The notes: generated from the sequence alone by a model not told the origin. 49,792 nt of DNA from Peptococcaceae bacterium (GCA_019420345.1 JAHZHI010000074.1:1-49792); one strand, 5' to 3'; shown: positions 33,314-42,250, numbered from the stretch's first letter. Program-made: numbers and translations.

Positions 33314-33397
33314 TGTCAAAGGCGGTGGTTTTCTTGTCATTTTTGGCACACGCCCAGCGGCGATTGTCAAGAACGGTCGTTTTGCTGTCAACTTTGG
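33314..33397. promoter_or_regulatory. LytTR-type operator array: four TGTCA-N5-GG boxes
   Basis: TGTCA followed after exactly five bases by GG occurs at 33314, 33335, 33365 and 33386. The starts are separated by 21, 30 and 21 bp, so there are two pairs with a 21-bp period, the spacing known for LytTR-family direct repeats (9-bp boxes with 12-bp gaps). TGACAGCGCTGTCA, a 14-bp palindrome, overlaps the first box. TATGAT at 33417-33422 is the probable -10 for the rightward regulator gene, so the last box sits next to the -35 position. Confidence 0.7.
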
Positions 33398-33458
33398 TTT
33401 CGCGCCGCTGGCCGCCTATGATAAAATACAGACAGATATTTGTAAGGAAGGTGATGAC

Positions 33459-34172
33459 ATGCTCCGCATTGGACTCTGCGACGATAACGCCGACGCCCGC
33501 CTGCTGCTCCAGGACGCCCTGGAACGCACGCTGGAAATCAATGGCTGGGAGGCCCAATTTTTCCAATTTTCCTCTGGCGAAGGCCTGCTTGACTGGTATC
33601 GCAAGCATGTTGGCGAGCTTGACCTGGTTTTTCTCGATATGGAAATGAAGGCGCTCAGCGGCATCGACACGGCGCGCCAGCTGCGCACGATCGACGACAG
33701 CCTGCAGCTGGTCTTCTGCACCAGCTACAGCGACTACGTCTTCGACGGCTACGGTGTCGGCGCCCTCGGCTATCTGCTCAAACCGCCGACGCAAGCGCAG
33801 CTTCAGGATGTGCTGCAGCGCGCCCAGACGGCATTGCTGCGGGCGCTGGACCGCGCCTATGTCTGCCACAGCGGCGACATCACCTACCGTGTGCCTTATG
33901 CGAGCATTCTCTATTTTGCTTCCGAGCGGCGCAAGGTGCACTGTGTCACCAAGGAACGCACCCTCTCTTTTTACGGAAAGCTTGACGAGGTGGCCGCTGA
34001 AGCAGGCAAGGACTTTGTGCGGGTGCATCAGCGCTATCTCGTGCACATGGCTGCCATTGCGCGGCTGGAGCAGAACGAGGTGGTGCTCACAAACGGCGAG
34101 CGTCTGCCTGTGAGCCGCTCCTGCCGTCAGTCGGCACTGCTGGCAATGGCACGCTCAGAGCTGGAGGGATAG
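33459..34172 (+). CDS. LytTR-family response regulator
   Basis: A 237-residue regulator with a receiver domain (Asp60 in LVFLDMEMK, Lys in LLKPP near residue 110) and a LytTR DNA-binding domain from about 135 (YFASERRKVHCVT, FVRVHQRYLVHMAAI), like AgrA and ComE. AAGGAAGG precedes ATG 33459, which sits after the promoter; the longer frame from 33216 would span the operator array. It is followed 3 bp later by its membrane partner and probably binds the TGTCA boxes, controlling itself and the divergent ABC transporter. Confidence 0.92.
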   Translation: MLRIGLCDDNADARLLLQDALERTLEINGWEAQFFQFSSGEGLLDWYRKHVGELDLVFLDMEMKALSGIDTARQLRTIDDSLQLVFCTSYSDYVFDGYGVGALGYLLKPPTQAQLQDVLQRAQTALLRALDRAYVCHSGDITYRVPYASILYFASERRKVHCVTKERTLSFYGKLDEVAAEAGKDFVRVHQRYLVHMAAIARLEQNEVVLTNGERLPVSRSCRQSALLAMARSELEG

Positions 34173-34175
34173 CGC

Positions 34176-35246
34176 ATGGCCGACGTTCTTCACATTGCTC
34201 AATATTACGGCTACCTATTGGATTGGCGACAGTTCCTGGTCACCCTGTTTTTTATTACGCTCAGCATGGTCATCGGCGTCCTTTTCTACGCGCTCTGTCA
34301 GCCTTTTATCTCCGTGCGTCGGCGCTGGGGCAAGCTCCTGCTCATTCTCACCATGGGACTCAGTTCCAGCATGGTGATCTGGATTGGCGACCCGAACCTG
34401 CTCTACACCTTCCCGATCTTTGTGTTTTTCTTTATGTTGGCGACAAACGGCAACCGTCTTGGGCGTCTGTCCATGTGCATCATTTTCTTCTGCCTGATTA
34501 TGTCCATCTCGGCCCTGCTCGACACTTACCTGGGCGGTTACTTTATCAGCCGCAACTCTGATTACGTGGTTAGTCTTGGGCGCCTAGTCCTTGCTGGTGT
34601 GATCTATCTCTGCTTTCGCCGCTTTCTGCCTAAGCAGCCGGTGCAGCTGTCGCGCAATCTTTGGGTGCTGGTGTTCGCTCTGTCGCTGATGCCGTTGTGT
34701 GCCCTCGCTGCAACGGTGCTGCTCACCTATCCCTATAATTATGAATCAGTCCTGATACAGAAAATGATTCTGCGCCTGGGCATTGCCATTTTGCCCTTCG
34801 TGCTCGTCACCTCGTTGGTGCTGCTGGCCGCTGTCATCGTGCTGGCACGTCAGGAAGCTCTGGAGCAGGAACACGCGCTGGCAGCACAGCGCGATGTTTA
34901 CTACGAAGGGCTGCGCCAGCAAGACCAACAGCTGCGCCAGCTGCGGCACGATCTGCGCAACCACATCACTGCCGCCAGCGGCTGTGCCGACGCCACGGTG
35001 CGGCTGCGCTGCCGCTTCGACAAAGGCATGCTCATGCTCGCCGTCGACAATCCCATTGCCGGCGCGGTGCATCCCGACCTGCGCACGACCAAGGCCGATC
35101 CGCACGCCCACGGTCACGGGCTGCCAGGCATGCGCAGCATCGCTGCGCGCTACGGCGGCAGTTTGGAAACACGCGTCGACGACGCTGGGTTTCATCTACT
35201 GGTCTGCCTCTCGCCGGGAAGCAGCGCACAAACATCAACAATCTAA
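34176..35246 (+). CDS. AgrC/GHKL-type sensor kinase with internal deletion
   Basis: A 356-residue protein with six or seven N-terminal membrane helices (to about 225) as in AgrC-like peptide sensors. His258 in LRQLRHDLRNHITA is the phosphorylation motif. Directly after it comes CADATVRLRCRFDKGMLML, which in this family belongs to the strand after the N-box; the rest of the dimerisation helices and the N-box (about 90-100 residues) are missing, while the late G2-like HGHGLPGM and the last strands remain. The frame is intact. The protein probably cannot phosphorylate itself in the normal way. See the finding on this gene. GGAGGG stands before ATG 34176. Confidence 0.85.
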   Translation: MADVLHIAQYYGYLLDWRQFLVTLFFITLSMVIGVLFYALCQPFISVRRRWGKLLLILTMGLSSSMVIWIGDPNLLYTFPIFVFFFMLATNGNRLGRLSMCIIFFCLIMSISALLDTYLGGYFISRNSDYVVSLGRLVLAGVIYLCFRRFLPKQPVQLSRNLWVLVFALSLMPLCALAATVLLTYPYNYESVLIQKMILRLGIAILPFVLVTSLVLLAAVIVLARQEALEQEHALAAQRDVYYEGLRQQDQQLRQLRHDLRNHITAASGCADATVRLRCRFDKGMLMLAVDNPIAGAVHPDLRTTKADPHAHGHGLPGMRSIAARYGGSLETRVDDAGFHLLVCLSPGSSAQTSTI

Positions 35247-35253
35247 TCCTTTT

Positions 35254-35287
35254 TCGCCGACAGCGCTGTGTTGTCGGCGACTTTTAT
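35254..35287 (+). terminator. Terminator after the LytTR two-component genes
   Basis: TCGCCGACA (35254-35262) pairs with TGTCGGCGA (35272-35280), followed by CTTTTATTT. Confidence 0.8.
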
Positions 35288-35317
35288 TTGCAGACGTTTG
35301 TCCACTCGTGATATACT
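35288..35317 (+). promoter_or_regulatory. Promoter of comEA-comEC
   Basis: TTGCAG (35288-35293), 18-bp spacer, TATACT (35312-35317), starting inside the tail of the preceding terminator. Confidence 0.55.
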
Positions 35318-35350
35318 AATCCTATCAAACAACGAAGGGAGGGCACCGTC

Positions 35351-36010
35351 ATGCAGGAATGGTTCATGCGTCTGCGCGATTGGCTGGAAGACCATCTCAA
35401 CTGGAAAATTCTCGGCATGGTGCTGCTGATCGTGGCAGTGCTTGCCTTCTGCGGCGGCAACGCCTACCAAGATTGGCGCGCGCAGGGCGAAGGACTGACC
35501 CTCGTCAAAGAAAGCGAGGACACCGCTGCTGCCGACACCAGCGCCAGCGAAGAAAATGCCGCTGCTGCCAGCGGCGAGGTGGTGGTGCATGTCACAGGAG
35601 CAGTTTCAGCGCCGGGCGTCTACACTCTGCCGTCCGATGCCCGCGTTGACGATGCGGTGCGCGCCGCCGGAGCCACCGCCGAAGCGGATCTCTCACAGCT
35701 GAATCTGGCGCAAAAACTCGCCGACGGTCAGAAAATCACCGTGCCAGCCATCGGCAGCGCCTCCACCTCTGCCGGTGAAGGCACCACGACAACCCCTGCA
35801 GACGCCAACAGCGATGGCGCCCTTGTCAACATCAACACCGCCAGCTTAGAAGAGCTGGAAACCCTGCCAAGCATTGGCGAAGTGCGGGCGCAGGCCATCA
35901 TCACCTACCGTGAAACCAACGGCGGCTTCCGCACCATCGAAGAACTTCAGGAAGTCAGCGGCATCGGCGAAAAGATCTTTGCCGACGTCGCCCCGTATAT
36001 CACCGTCTGA
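35351..36010 (+). CDS. comEA: Competence DNA receptor ComEA
   Basis: A 219-residue protein with one N-terminal membrane anchor (about residues 18-37), an Ala/Glu/Ser-rich linker, an SLBB domain (VVVHVTGAVSAPGVYTLP near residue 76) and a C-terminal helix-hairpin-helix DNA-binding domain (VNINTASLEELETLPSIGEVRAQAIITYR near 158). It binds double-stranded DNA outside the membrane and hands it to ComEC. AAGGGAGGG fixes ATG 35351. Followed 13 bp later by comEC. Confidence 0.94.
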   Translation: MQEWFMRLRDWLEDHLNWKILGMVLLIVAVLAFCGGNAYQDWRAQGEGLTLVKESEDTAAADTSASEENAAAASGEVVVHVTGAVSAPGVYTLPSDARVDDAVRAAGATAEADLSQLNLAQKLADGQKITVPAIGSASTSAGEGTTTTPADANSDGALVNINTASLEELETLPSIGEVRAQAIITYRETNGGFRTIEELQEVSGIGEKIFADVAPYITV

Positions 36011-36023
36011 GGAGGGAACCCTC

Positions 36024-38303
36024 ATGCGCATCTATCCTGTCAAACGACCACTTTGCGCGGCCATTGCCGCCTTCATCGTCGGCCTTTGGCTGGGCAGCGC
36101 CGCCGCGCTGCCGGGGATGGGATGCGCTTTTTTTGCTGCCGCTGTTATGCTCATCGCCGCTGCTTTCTCTATAAAAAGGGGCAAGGACAGGCTTTTTCTC
36201 GCCTGCCTCTTGGCGCTGGCAGCTGGCCTCCTGCTTATGCAGCAGACCGGCGCCAGCCATCGCGCGCTGGTGCCGCTGCATGGCAGCGAAGGCACCATCA
36301 ACGCACACATCACCCGGGCACCAGCGGACCGCACCTATGTGGACGCGGAAGTCACGGTGCTGAATGGCAGCACGTTGGAGGAGCCTGTGCCAGTGCGCAT
36401 CCAGCGCGCCTGGGAAGACGACGGCGCCTACACGCTGCGCGCCGAGTACGAATTTACCGGCACCTTCACTGCGCCTGAGCCAGCGACCAATCCTGGCGGC
36501 TACGACGAAGAAAAAATCCTTGCTCAACGCGGCATCGCCACCCTTTTCGAAACCGACGCTCCCGGCACACTGATTGCCGATCCGCCAGCCTGGGCGCAGT
36601 GGCTGAACAGTGTGAAAGACAGCTATTCGGCGATTCTTGCGCGCTATCTGGACCCTGGCCAGCAGGCGCTCATTGCAGCCACCCTGTTCGGCGATGTCAG
36701 CGATCTCAATGACGATTTCTACAACGTCAGCCAACAGTTCGGCATCATCCACATTTTTTCGGTCAGCGGCCTCCATGTAAGTTTCATTCTTGCCTTTGTG
36801 CTTGCGCTGGCGCGTCTCTTGCGCCGCCAGCACAGCTGGGGGCTCTTTCTGTTGATGGTGCCGCTGCTCACACTCTACACCCTGCTCAGCGATGCGTCCG
36901 CCCCAGCGGTGCGCGCCAGCATCATGGGCCTGGCCACCCTTCTGGCGCTGCGCCTGCTGCGCTACCGTGATCCGTTGACGATCATCGCCCTGGCTGCGCT
37001 GGCGCTGCTGCTTGCCAATCCCTACAATCTCTGGCAGATCGGTTTCCAGCTCTCCTTTCTCGCCATGCTCGGGCTGATCCTCCTGACACCACGCTTCGAA
37101 CCTTTCCTCGCCTTTCTGCCCAAGGGGCTGGCCAGTGCGCTGGCTGTTTCTCTCGCTGCTGAATGCGTCTCACTGCCACTGGTCGCCCACTATTTCTACC
37201 AGGTGGCCCCGCTCTCCACTCTCATGAATCTGCTCGTCGTGCCGTTCTTCAGCCTGCTTGTGCCACTGGCGCTGGCAGCGCTGCTCGTCGCTGCAATCCT
37301 TCCTGCCTTAGGCGCGCTGGTGTTTCTGCCGGTGCGTATGCTCATCCTTGTCATTGTCGCGCTGATGGACATCGTCAACAGCCTCACAGGCACCCTGCAC
37401 ATCTACATCGGCCAGCCGTCCATCTGGCTGCTTCTGCTCTGTTATGCTGCGCTCATCGCTTTCTGCCTCGTTCCGCTCGACGCTGGCCAACTCCGCGCCG
37501 GAGTGCTCGCCGCCGCGCTGCTCTGCTTTGCAGTGCTCATCCTGCGGCCAGCAGTGAGCAGCGACCTTCGCCTGACCATGGTGGACGTGGGCCAGGGCAC
37601 CGGCTGCACCTATCAGACAGCCGACGGCCATTGGCTAGTCTTTGACACAGGCCCCGACGCCGATACCGTCGCCCAATACCTGCGCTACTGCGGCGCCAAC
37701 ACCATCGATGCCCTCGTGCTCAGCCACAGCGACAGCGACCACATCGGCGGCGCCGCCCATATTCTGCGCGACTTCCATGTGCGTCAGCTGCTTGCCTCCC
37801 CTTACGCCCAGCAAAGCGAGGAATGGCAGGCGCTCGCCCCGTACCTGGACGATACGGAAATTGTCACCGTTGACGCGCCGCTGACCTTCTCCCTCGGCGA
37901 AAGCCGCCTCGACTGCACCCTCCTCGCCGCCAACAGCGATGGCGGCGAAAACAGCAACCAGGTCGTGAGCCTGCTCAGCGACAATGGCTGCACCACCCTT
38001 TTCTGCGGCGACACTGACAGCGAAGACCTGACCACTATTCCCTGGACAGCTGCCACCGACCTCATCCTCGTCCCCCACCACGGCAGCAAAAACAGCTGGG
38101 ACACCGACTTCTACCGCCAACACTCGCCGTCACTCGCTCTCATCAGCGCTGGTGCCAACAACCGCTACGGCCACCCTCACGCTGAAACCACCGACGGCCT
38201 CGCCAGCCTCGATATCCCTGCGCTCTGCACCGCCGACGTTGGTGCCGTCCGCGTCTACGAACAAAACGATGCGCTCTACGTCCGCACCGGCAGCACACAT
38301 TAA
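36024..38303 (+). CDS. comEC: DNA uptake channel ComEC/Rec2
   Basis: A 759-residue membrane protein. Order: two N-terminal helices, an OB-like external domain (DUF4131, about residues 75-200), the competence domain with about nine helices (FSVSGLHVSFILAF near residue 245), and a C-terminal MBL domain (VDVGQGTGC near 521, LSHSDSDHIGG near 567, FCGDTDSED, PHHGSKNS). All metal ligands of the MBL domain are present, so nuclease activity is plausible. Full length, so the uptake pore should be functional. GAGGAGGG precedes ATG 36024. The cell is likely able to take up DNA if its pseudopilus genes exist elsewhere. Confidence 0.94.
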   Translation: MRIYPVKRPLCAAIAAFIVGLWLGSAAALPGMGCAFFAAAVMLIAAAFSIKRGKDRLFLACLLALAAGLLLMQQTGASHRALVPLHGSEGTINAHITRAPADRTYVDAEVTVLNGSTLEEPVPVRIQRAWEDDGAYTLRAEYEFTGTFTAPEPATNPGGYDEEKILAQRGIATLFETDAPGTLIADPPAWAQWLNSVKDSYSAILARYLDPGQQALIAATLFGDVSDLNDDFYNVSQQFGIIHIFSVSGLHVSFILAFVLALARLLRRQHSWGLFLLMVPLLTLYTLLSDASAPAVRASIMGLATLLALRLLRYRDPLTIIALAALALLLANPYNLWQIGFQLSFLAMLGLILLTPRFEPFLAFLPKGLASALAVSLAAECVSLPLVAHYFYQVAPLSTLMNLLVVPFFSLLVPLALAALLVAAILPALGALVFLPVRMLILVIVALMDIVNSLTGTLHIYIGQPSIWLLLLCYAALIAFCLVPLDAGQLRAGVLAAALLCFAVLILRPAVSSDLRLTMVDVGQGTGCTYQTADGHWLVFDTGPDADTVAQYLRYCGANTIDALVLSHSDSDHIGGAAHILRDFHVRQLLASPYAQQSEEWQALAPYLDDTEIVTVDAPLTFSLGESRLDCTLLAANSDGGENSNQVVSLLSDNGCTTLFCGDTDSEDLTTIPWTAATDLILVPHHGSKNSWDTDFYRQHSPSLALISAGANNRYGHPHAETTDGLASLDIPALCTADVGAVRVYEQNDALYVRTGSTH

Positions 38304-38304
38304 G

Positions 38305-38355
38305 AAACACCTCGTTTCAGCCTTGTACAATGGTTGAAACGAGGTGTTTGCTTTT
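38305..38355. terminator. Terminator between comEC and lutC
   Basis: A 15-bp perfect stem, 38305-38319 with 38335-38349, starting one base after the comEC stop. Short T-rich tails on both strands suit the convergent genes. Confidence 0.85.
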
Positions 38356-38414
38356 AAGAAAAAAGCCCGACGCTTCAACGTCGAGCTCTATATTTATCGT
38401 TATGCTGCTGTTTC

Positions 38415-39116
38415 TTACATATCGCGAACAACCACCACATATTCGCGGGTTGGGCCGTGTACACCAGTAACCATGACGGATTCGATGTCACCGGTGGACG
38501 ATGGACCGCTGATGAATAGGAAATAGGTTGGTGGCACGCCAGCTTCGCCCATGGCATCAATTTCTGGTGCCACGTCGGTCATCGTTGCTTTGAGGCGGCT
38601 TTGGAAAACGACAGAAATATGGGCTGGCGGCAGCAGGCTGACGATTTTGCCACAGCGGCTGTCGGCCAGTTCAAGCACCGTCCCAGTATCAGCAATGGCA
38701 CGGAACGGAATGGTGATGCTGAGGCCAGCTTGTTCAATGATGGCGCGCTGTTCGGCAGGATCGTTCTTCTTGTCGTAGCCGTAAACATCAGCGCCGCTTG
38801 CTTTGGCCAACGCCATCAGGTCAATGCCTTCGGCGGCCGTATCGGTTGGCACAACAACACGATTTGGCGCTTCTTTGGCAATAATGTCACCGAGGGTTTT
38901 CGCCAGATCTTTCTTGTCACACTCCAGGCAAGTAAAGTCACGAATCTTCTGCTGGCTGGCAAGCTGTGCTCTCAGGCCAGCGTCGTCCAAGCCGCGCAGA
39001 CGGGAAAACTGCAGCCCCTGCATATAATCATAGCCATCTTCAATATGATCCGGCACGCTGTTGCGTCCCAATGCCTGAGAAATACGATTGATAAATGTAC
39101 TGCGATCCATTTCCAT
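38415..39116 (-). CDS. lutC: LutC-type LUD domain protein
   Basis: A 233-residue protein of the LUD (LutC/YkgG) family, with NRVVVPTDTAAEG, AIADTGTVLEL near residue 150 and LLPPAHISVV near 172. LutC takes part in the lactate oxidation complex LutABC in other Firmicutes. It starts directly after lutB (no gap), behind AAGGAGGGA inside the lutB end. LutA is missing from the locus. Confidence 0.9.
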   Translation of the reverse strand: MEMDRSTFINRISQALGRNSVPDHIEDGYDYMQGLQFSRLRGLDDAGLRAQLASQQKIRDFTCLECDKKDLAKTLGDIIAKEAPNRVVVPTDTAAEGIDLMALAKASGADVYGYDKKNDPAEQRAIIEQAGLSITIPFRAIADTGTVLELADSRCGKIVSLLPPAHISVVFQSRLKATMTDVAPEIDAMGEAGVPPTYFLFISGPSSTGDIESVMVTGVHGPTREYVVVVRDM

Positions 39117-40562
39117 TTAGCGTCCCTCCTTGTCATGCTTCTTAAACCAAGCACGGAATTCACCTGCACGCAAGAGCGGCAGGTCGCGGCTCTGGGTCCA
39201 GTTTGCAAGTACCGGCAGTTTCACTTTGTCGGTCAAGTGATCACCTTCACCCGTTACTTTTGCAAAGACTTTCATCGCAGGGTTGCCGAATCGTGTGCCG
39301 ACACGATAAATTGGACTGTAACCCAACGCCTGGCCAGCGGCCGTGAAGACTTCACGTTCTTCCTTGCTGACGAGGTTCATCTTTTCCACAATATCCTGAC
39401 GTTCAGCGAGAATCAATTCATGCAGCGGAATCTTAACAGGGCAGGTTTCTGCGCAAGCGCCGCAAAGGGTGCAGGCATAAGGCATGTCTTTGGTGTATTT
39501 GTCAAAACCATTGAGAAGCGGTGTATAGACAATGCCCATTGGCCCCTGATAGCAGGCACCATAACCATGTCCTGTGATATGACGGAATACTGGGCAGACA
39601 TTTTGGCAGGTACCGCAGCGAATGCAGCGCAGCATTTTATGATATTGGCTGCCGAGAATCTTGGAACGCCCATTGTCGATAATAATAATATGTACTTCTT
39701 TCGCACCGTCCTGTGCTTCTTCACCGCGTGGACCATTGGTGAAGGACATGTAGCTGGAAATGGTGGTACCAACCGCACTGCGCACAAAAATCTGCATCAT
39801 CGCGTCAAAGGCCTGCATGTTTGGCAGCAGACGTTCCATCCCCATGAGTACGATCTGTGTGTCTGGCAAACTGGTGACCATGCGGCCATTGCCTTCATTG
39901 GTAAGAATGCAAGTCGAACCGGTGCTGGCAATGGCAAAATTGCAGCCCGTGATGCCAATATCGGCCGCCAGGAATTTCTGACGCAGTTTTTCACGCGCAA
40001 ACAGGGTCATTTCATGCGCTTCCATGGCACCTGTGTACCCCTGCTCTACAAAAAGATCATAGGTGGCTTTGATATCCATATGCATCCCAGGCATGATGAG
40101 ATGGGATGGATGGTTCCAGTTGTCGAGCTGGATCATGTATTCACCAAGGTCTGTTTCGTTGACTTCAATGCCATCGTTCAACAAGGTGTTGTTGCAGTCA
40201 ATTTCTTCACTGACCATGCTCTTCGATTTAACAACGCTCTTGGCATGATGCGCATGGCAGATGTCCAGCAGAATGCGCTGGGCATCTTCTGCATTTTCAG
40301 CAAAATGAACAATATTTCCGTTGGCAGTCGTCTTGTCGATGAACTGACTGAGATAGTAGTCAAGGTGGCTCAAGACATCGTCGCGGATGGCGGCCATCTG
40401 AGAACGATATTCTTGCCAGCCTTCATAAGTCGCCATCTGATTTTCACGACGCGCGTTAAAATTGCCCTGTGCCGAACGGGTCGCAGTGCGGGCAAAATCG
40501 TTGGCGATGCAGGATTGAATATGCTCCTTCATCGTCGAATTTTTATCAAATAATAAACTCAT
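39117..40562 (-). CDS. lutB: LutB-type iron-sulfur LUD protein
   Basis: A 481-residue protein: LUD domain (about residues 60-290; NFAIASTGSTCILTNEGNGR near 214), then two ferredoxin motifs CIRCGTCQNVCP (near 316) and CTLCGACAETCP (near 372), each with a fourth cysteine, for two [4Fe-4S] clusters, and a C-terminal DUF3390-like tail. It is the electron-carrying subunit of lactate utilisation. The start at ATG 40562 is chosen by length and by GGGAG 9 bases upstream, a weak site; the frame is open further to 40619. Same operon as the symporter and lutC. Confidence 0.92.
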   Translation of the reverse strand: MSLLFDKNSTMKEHIQSCIANDFARTATRSAQGNFNARRENQMATYEGWQEYRSQMAAIRDDVLSHLDYYLSQFIDKTTANGNIVHFAENAEDAQRILLDICHAHHAKSVVKSKSMVSEEIDCNNTLLNDGIEVNETDLGEYMIQLDNWNHPSHLIMPGMHMDIKATYDLFVEQGYTGAMEAHEMTLFAREKLRQKFLAADIGITGCNFAIASTGSTCILTNEGNGRMVTSLPDTQIVLMGMERLLPNMQAFDAMMQIFVRSAVGTTISSYMSFTNGPRGEEAQDGAKEVHIIIIDNGRSKILGSQYHKMLRCIRCGTCQNVCPVFRHITGHGYGACYQGPMGIVYTPLLNGFDKYTKDMPYACTLCGACAETCPVKIPLHELILAERQDIVEKMNLVSKEEREVFTAAGQALGYSPIYRVGTRFGNPAMKVFAKVTGEGDHLTDKVKLPVLANWTQSRDLPLLRAGEFRAWFKKHDKEGR

Positions 40563-40586
40563 TACAGACACTCCCAATAAGAATGG

Positions 40587-40606
40587 GGGCCGCCCTTCAG
40601 CGGCCC
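40587..40606 (-). terminator. Hairpin between the symporter and lutB
   Basis: GGGCCGC (40587-40593) pairs with GCGGCCC (40600-40606), 6-base loop. No clear T run follows on the minus strand, so it is more likely an attenuator or mRNA-stability element than a full stop. Confidence 0.45.
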
Positions 40607-40615
40607 GCCACGTGC

Positions 40616-42058
40616 TCAATTGTTGTTATTCTTTTTCTTTTTAAGATTTTCAACCGGTGCTGGACGTTTGTCAAGCTGAGAAAGCCCAAAACCGATGAGA
40701 CTCATCAGGGTCACCGTGTAGATGGCCTGACCGAGAATGCGCCATTCTGGTACAATCAGCTGAACAACGACATAGGTAACCATCCCAAAAACGAACGTCA
40801 GCCAACCAGTGGAACGCTTCACCGTCTTAGGGAACAGGAACAATGCCGTCATCAGAATAGCATATGGCGCAAACAATGTCAGTGCACTCATCAGCGCATT
40901 CAGAATGTTGGACACCTGTGTTGCTGCAATATAAGCGATGATGATAACCGCCAGGCAGACAATACGGGAAATGCGCAGACGCAAACGACGGCTGACACCT
41001 TTGTAGAAATACTTAAAGATGACGTCCTCACTGACCATGGTGCTTACACCCATCATCAGCCCTGTCGCTGTTGACACATCGGCTGCCCAAAGCCCAGCCA
41101 AAAGAATCCCGGCTACCCAGCTTGGCAGCTGCATGACAACCGATGGCAAAGCCATAGCAGACGATTCAAGGCCCGGGAAATATGCCGCCGCAACAATCCC
41201 AAAAATGGCACTGATAAAACCTGCTGGAATCATCAAAATCCCGGCAAAGATGGTCCCTTTCTTGGCGTCTTCCGGTGAACGCGCAGCAATAATGTTCTGA
41301 ACAACACCACCATTTGGCACAGCATCAATGATCATCGTGACAAACCATGCCACAATGGCTGCCATGCCCATCCCGCTAACGAGGCTGTACCAGTGACTAC
41401 CGTCCCCACTCATTCCTACAGGTAGCGCCGCGTTGATGGTTTCAAAACCGCCGAAATGAAAGACTGTCGCGATCACACCAATGACCAAGCCAATGTAAAT
41501 GACCGCAATGTTGACCACGTTAGACAAACTCGCAGCCATTAAACCACCGACGAAAGAGATGATCCCGAACATGACAGCCGAGACAATGATCCCAAGCTGC
41601 AAAGAGAATACATCAGGCATCAATGCCGTCAAAATGGTCCCGCCAGCGATAATCTGCAGTGCGATGATAACCGTATTGATGATGACCTGAATGCAGGTAC
41701 TCACCAGCGAGAAGGCGTTGCCGAACACACACTCCAGCATTTTGTTGATGGTGTCATATTCACACTGACGCATATGACTCGCCAGCGCAAACCCAACAAT
41801 GATGGCACCAGCAGCCCAGGCCACATCATACCAACCAGCCGAAAGGCCTGATGTGTACGCGTTCTGCGCAATACCAACCGTGGATGACCCACCAACCGCG
41901 ATACCAGCGATCATTACGCCGACCAGCGGCCAGGAGAGCTGTTTGTCTGCTAAAAGAAACGATTCCGCCGACTTGTTGCGACGATACATCGTCGATGCCC
42001 AAGCCACGAAAAGCAGCAGCAACATATAAACAACAACAATAATCAATGCAATATTCAT
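40616..42058 (-). CDS. Sodium:solute symporter (SSS family)
   Basis: A 480-residue protein with about thirteen membrane helices and typical SSS pieces: FLLADKQLSWPLVGVMIAG near residue 35, GSSTVGIAQNAY near 57, and ADVSTATGLMMGVST near 330. The tail is KKKKNNNN. By position in front of lutBC it may import lactate or another hydroxy-acid with sodium; this is inference from context. First gene of the operon. An alternative frame (42055-42273) ends at its ATG but lacks a ribosome binding site. Confidence 0.87.
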   Translation of the reverse strand: MNIALIIVVVYMLLLLFVAWASTMYRRNKSAESFLLADKQLSWPLVGVMIAGIAVGGSSTVGIAQNAYTSGLSAGWYDVAWAAGAIIVGFALASHMRQCEYDTINKMLECVFGNAFSLVSTCIQVIINTVIIALQIIAGGTILTALMPDVFSLQLGIIVSAVMFGIISFVGGLMAASLSNVVNIAVIYIGLVIGVIATVFHFGGFETINAALPVGMSGDGSHWYSLVSGMGMAAIVAWFVTMIIDAVPNGGVVQNIIAARSPEDAKKGTIFAGILMIPAGFISAIFGIVAAAYFPGLESSAMALPSVVMQLPSWVAGILLAGLWAADVSTATGLMMGVSTMVSEDVIFKYFYKGVSRRLRLRISRIVCLAVIIIAYIAATQVSNILNALMSALTLFAPYAILMTALFLFPKTVKRSTGWLTFVFGMVTYVVVQLIVPEWRILGQAIYTVTLMSLIGFGLSQLDKRPAPVENLKKKKNNNN

Positions 42059-42144
42059 TCAACCTTCACCTCTTCCTTCCATTCTTCCTGATCTACATTG
42101 AGTTCAGTTGATGAATGATGTTTGCATTCACCATTGTATGCCAC

Positions 42145-42174
42145 ATTGTGACAATTTACCATAGGTATATCATA
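42145..42174 (-). promoter_or_regulatory. Probable promoter and dyad before the symporter-lutBC operon
   Basis: Minus strand TATGAT (42174-42169) is a -10 candidate; 13 bases downstream lies the dyad ATTGT-G-ACAAT (42145-42155). The arrangement (dyad just inside the transcript) resembles that of the fix operon promoter. Confidence 0.4.
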
Positions 42175-42223
42175 AAAATTCACTTCTTTTTCAACTTTTT
42201 TCGTCTTTCCATCCAAAAAACTG

Positions 42224-42250
42224 AAAAAGCCGCTGCCTTTCAGCAGCGGC
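42224..42250 (-). terminator. Terminator of the universal stress protein gene
   Basis: GCCGCTGC (42229-42236) pairs with GCAGCGGC (42243-42250), and TTTTTC follows on the minus strand. Confidence 0.85.

Noticed and set aside
38601..40553. Plus-strand open frame of 650 codons opposite lutC/lutB
   Set aside because: The minus strand encodes LutC and LutB with cluster motifs; the plus frame has no ribosome binding site and crosses both genes.
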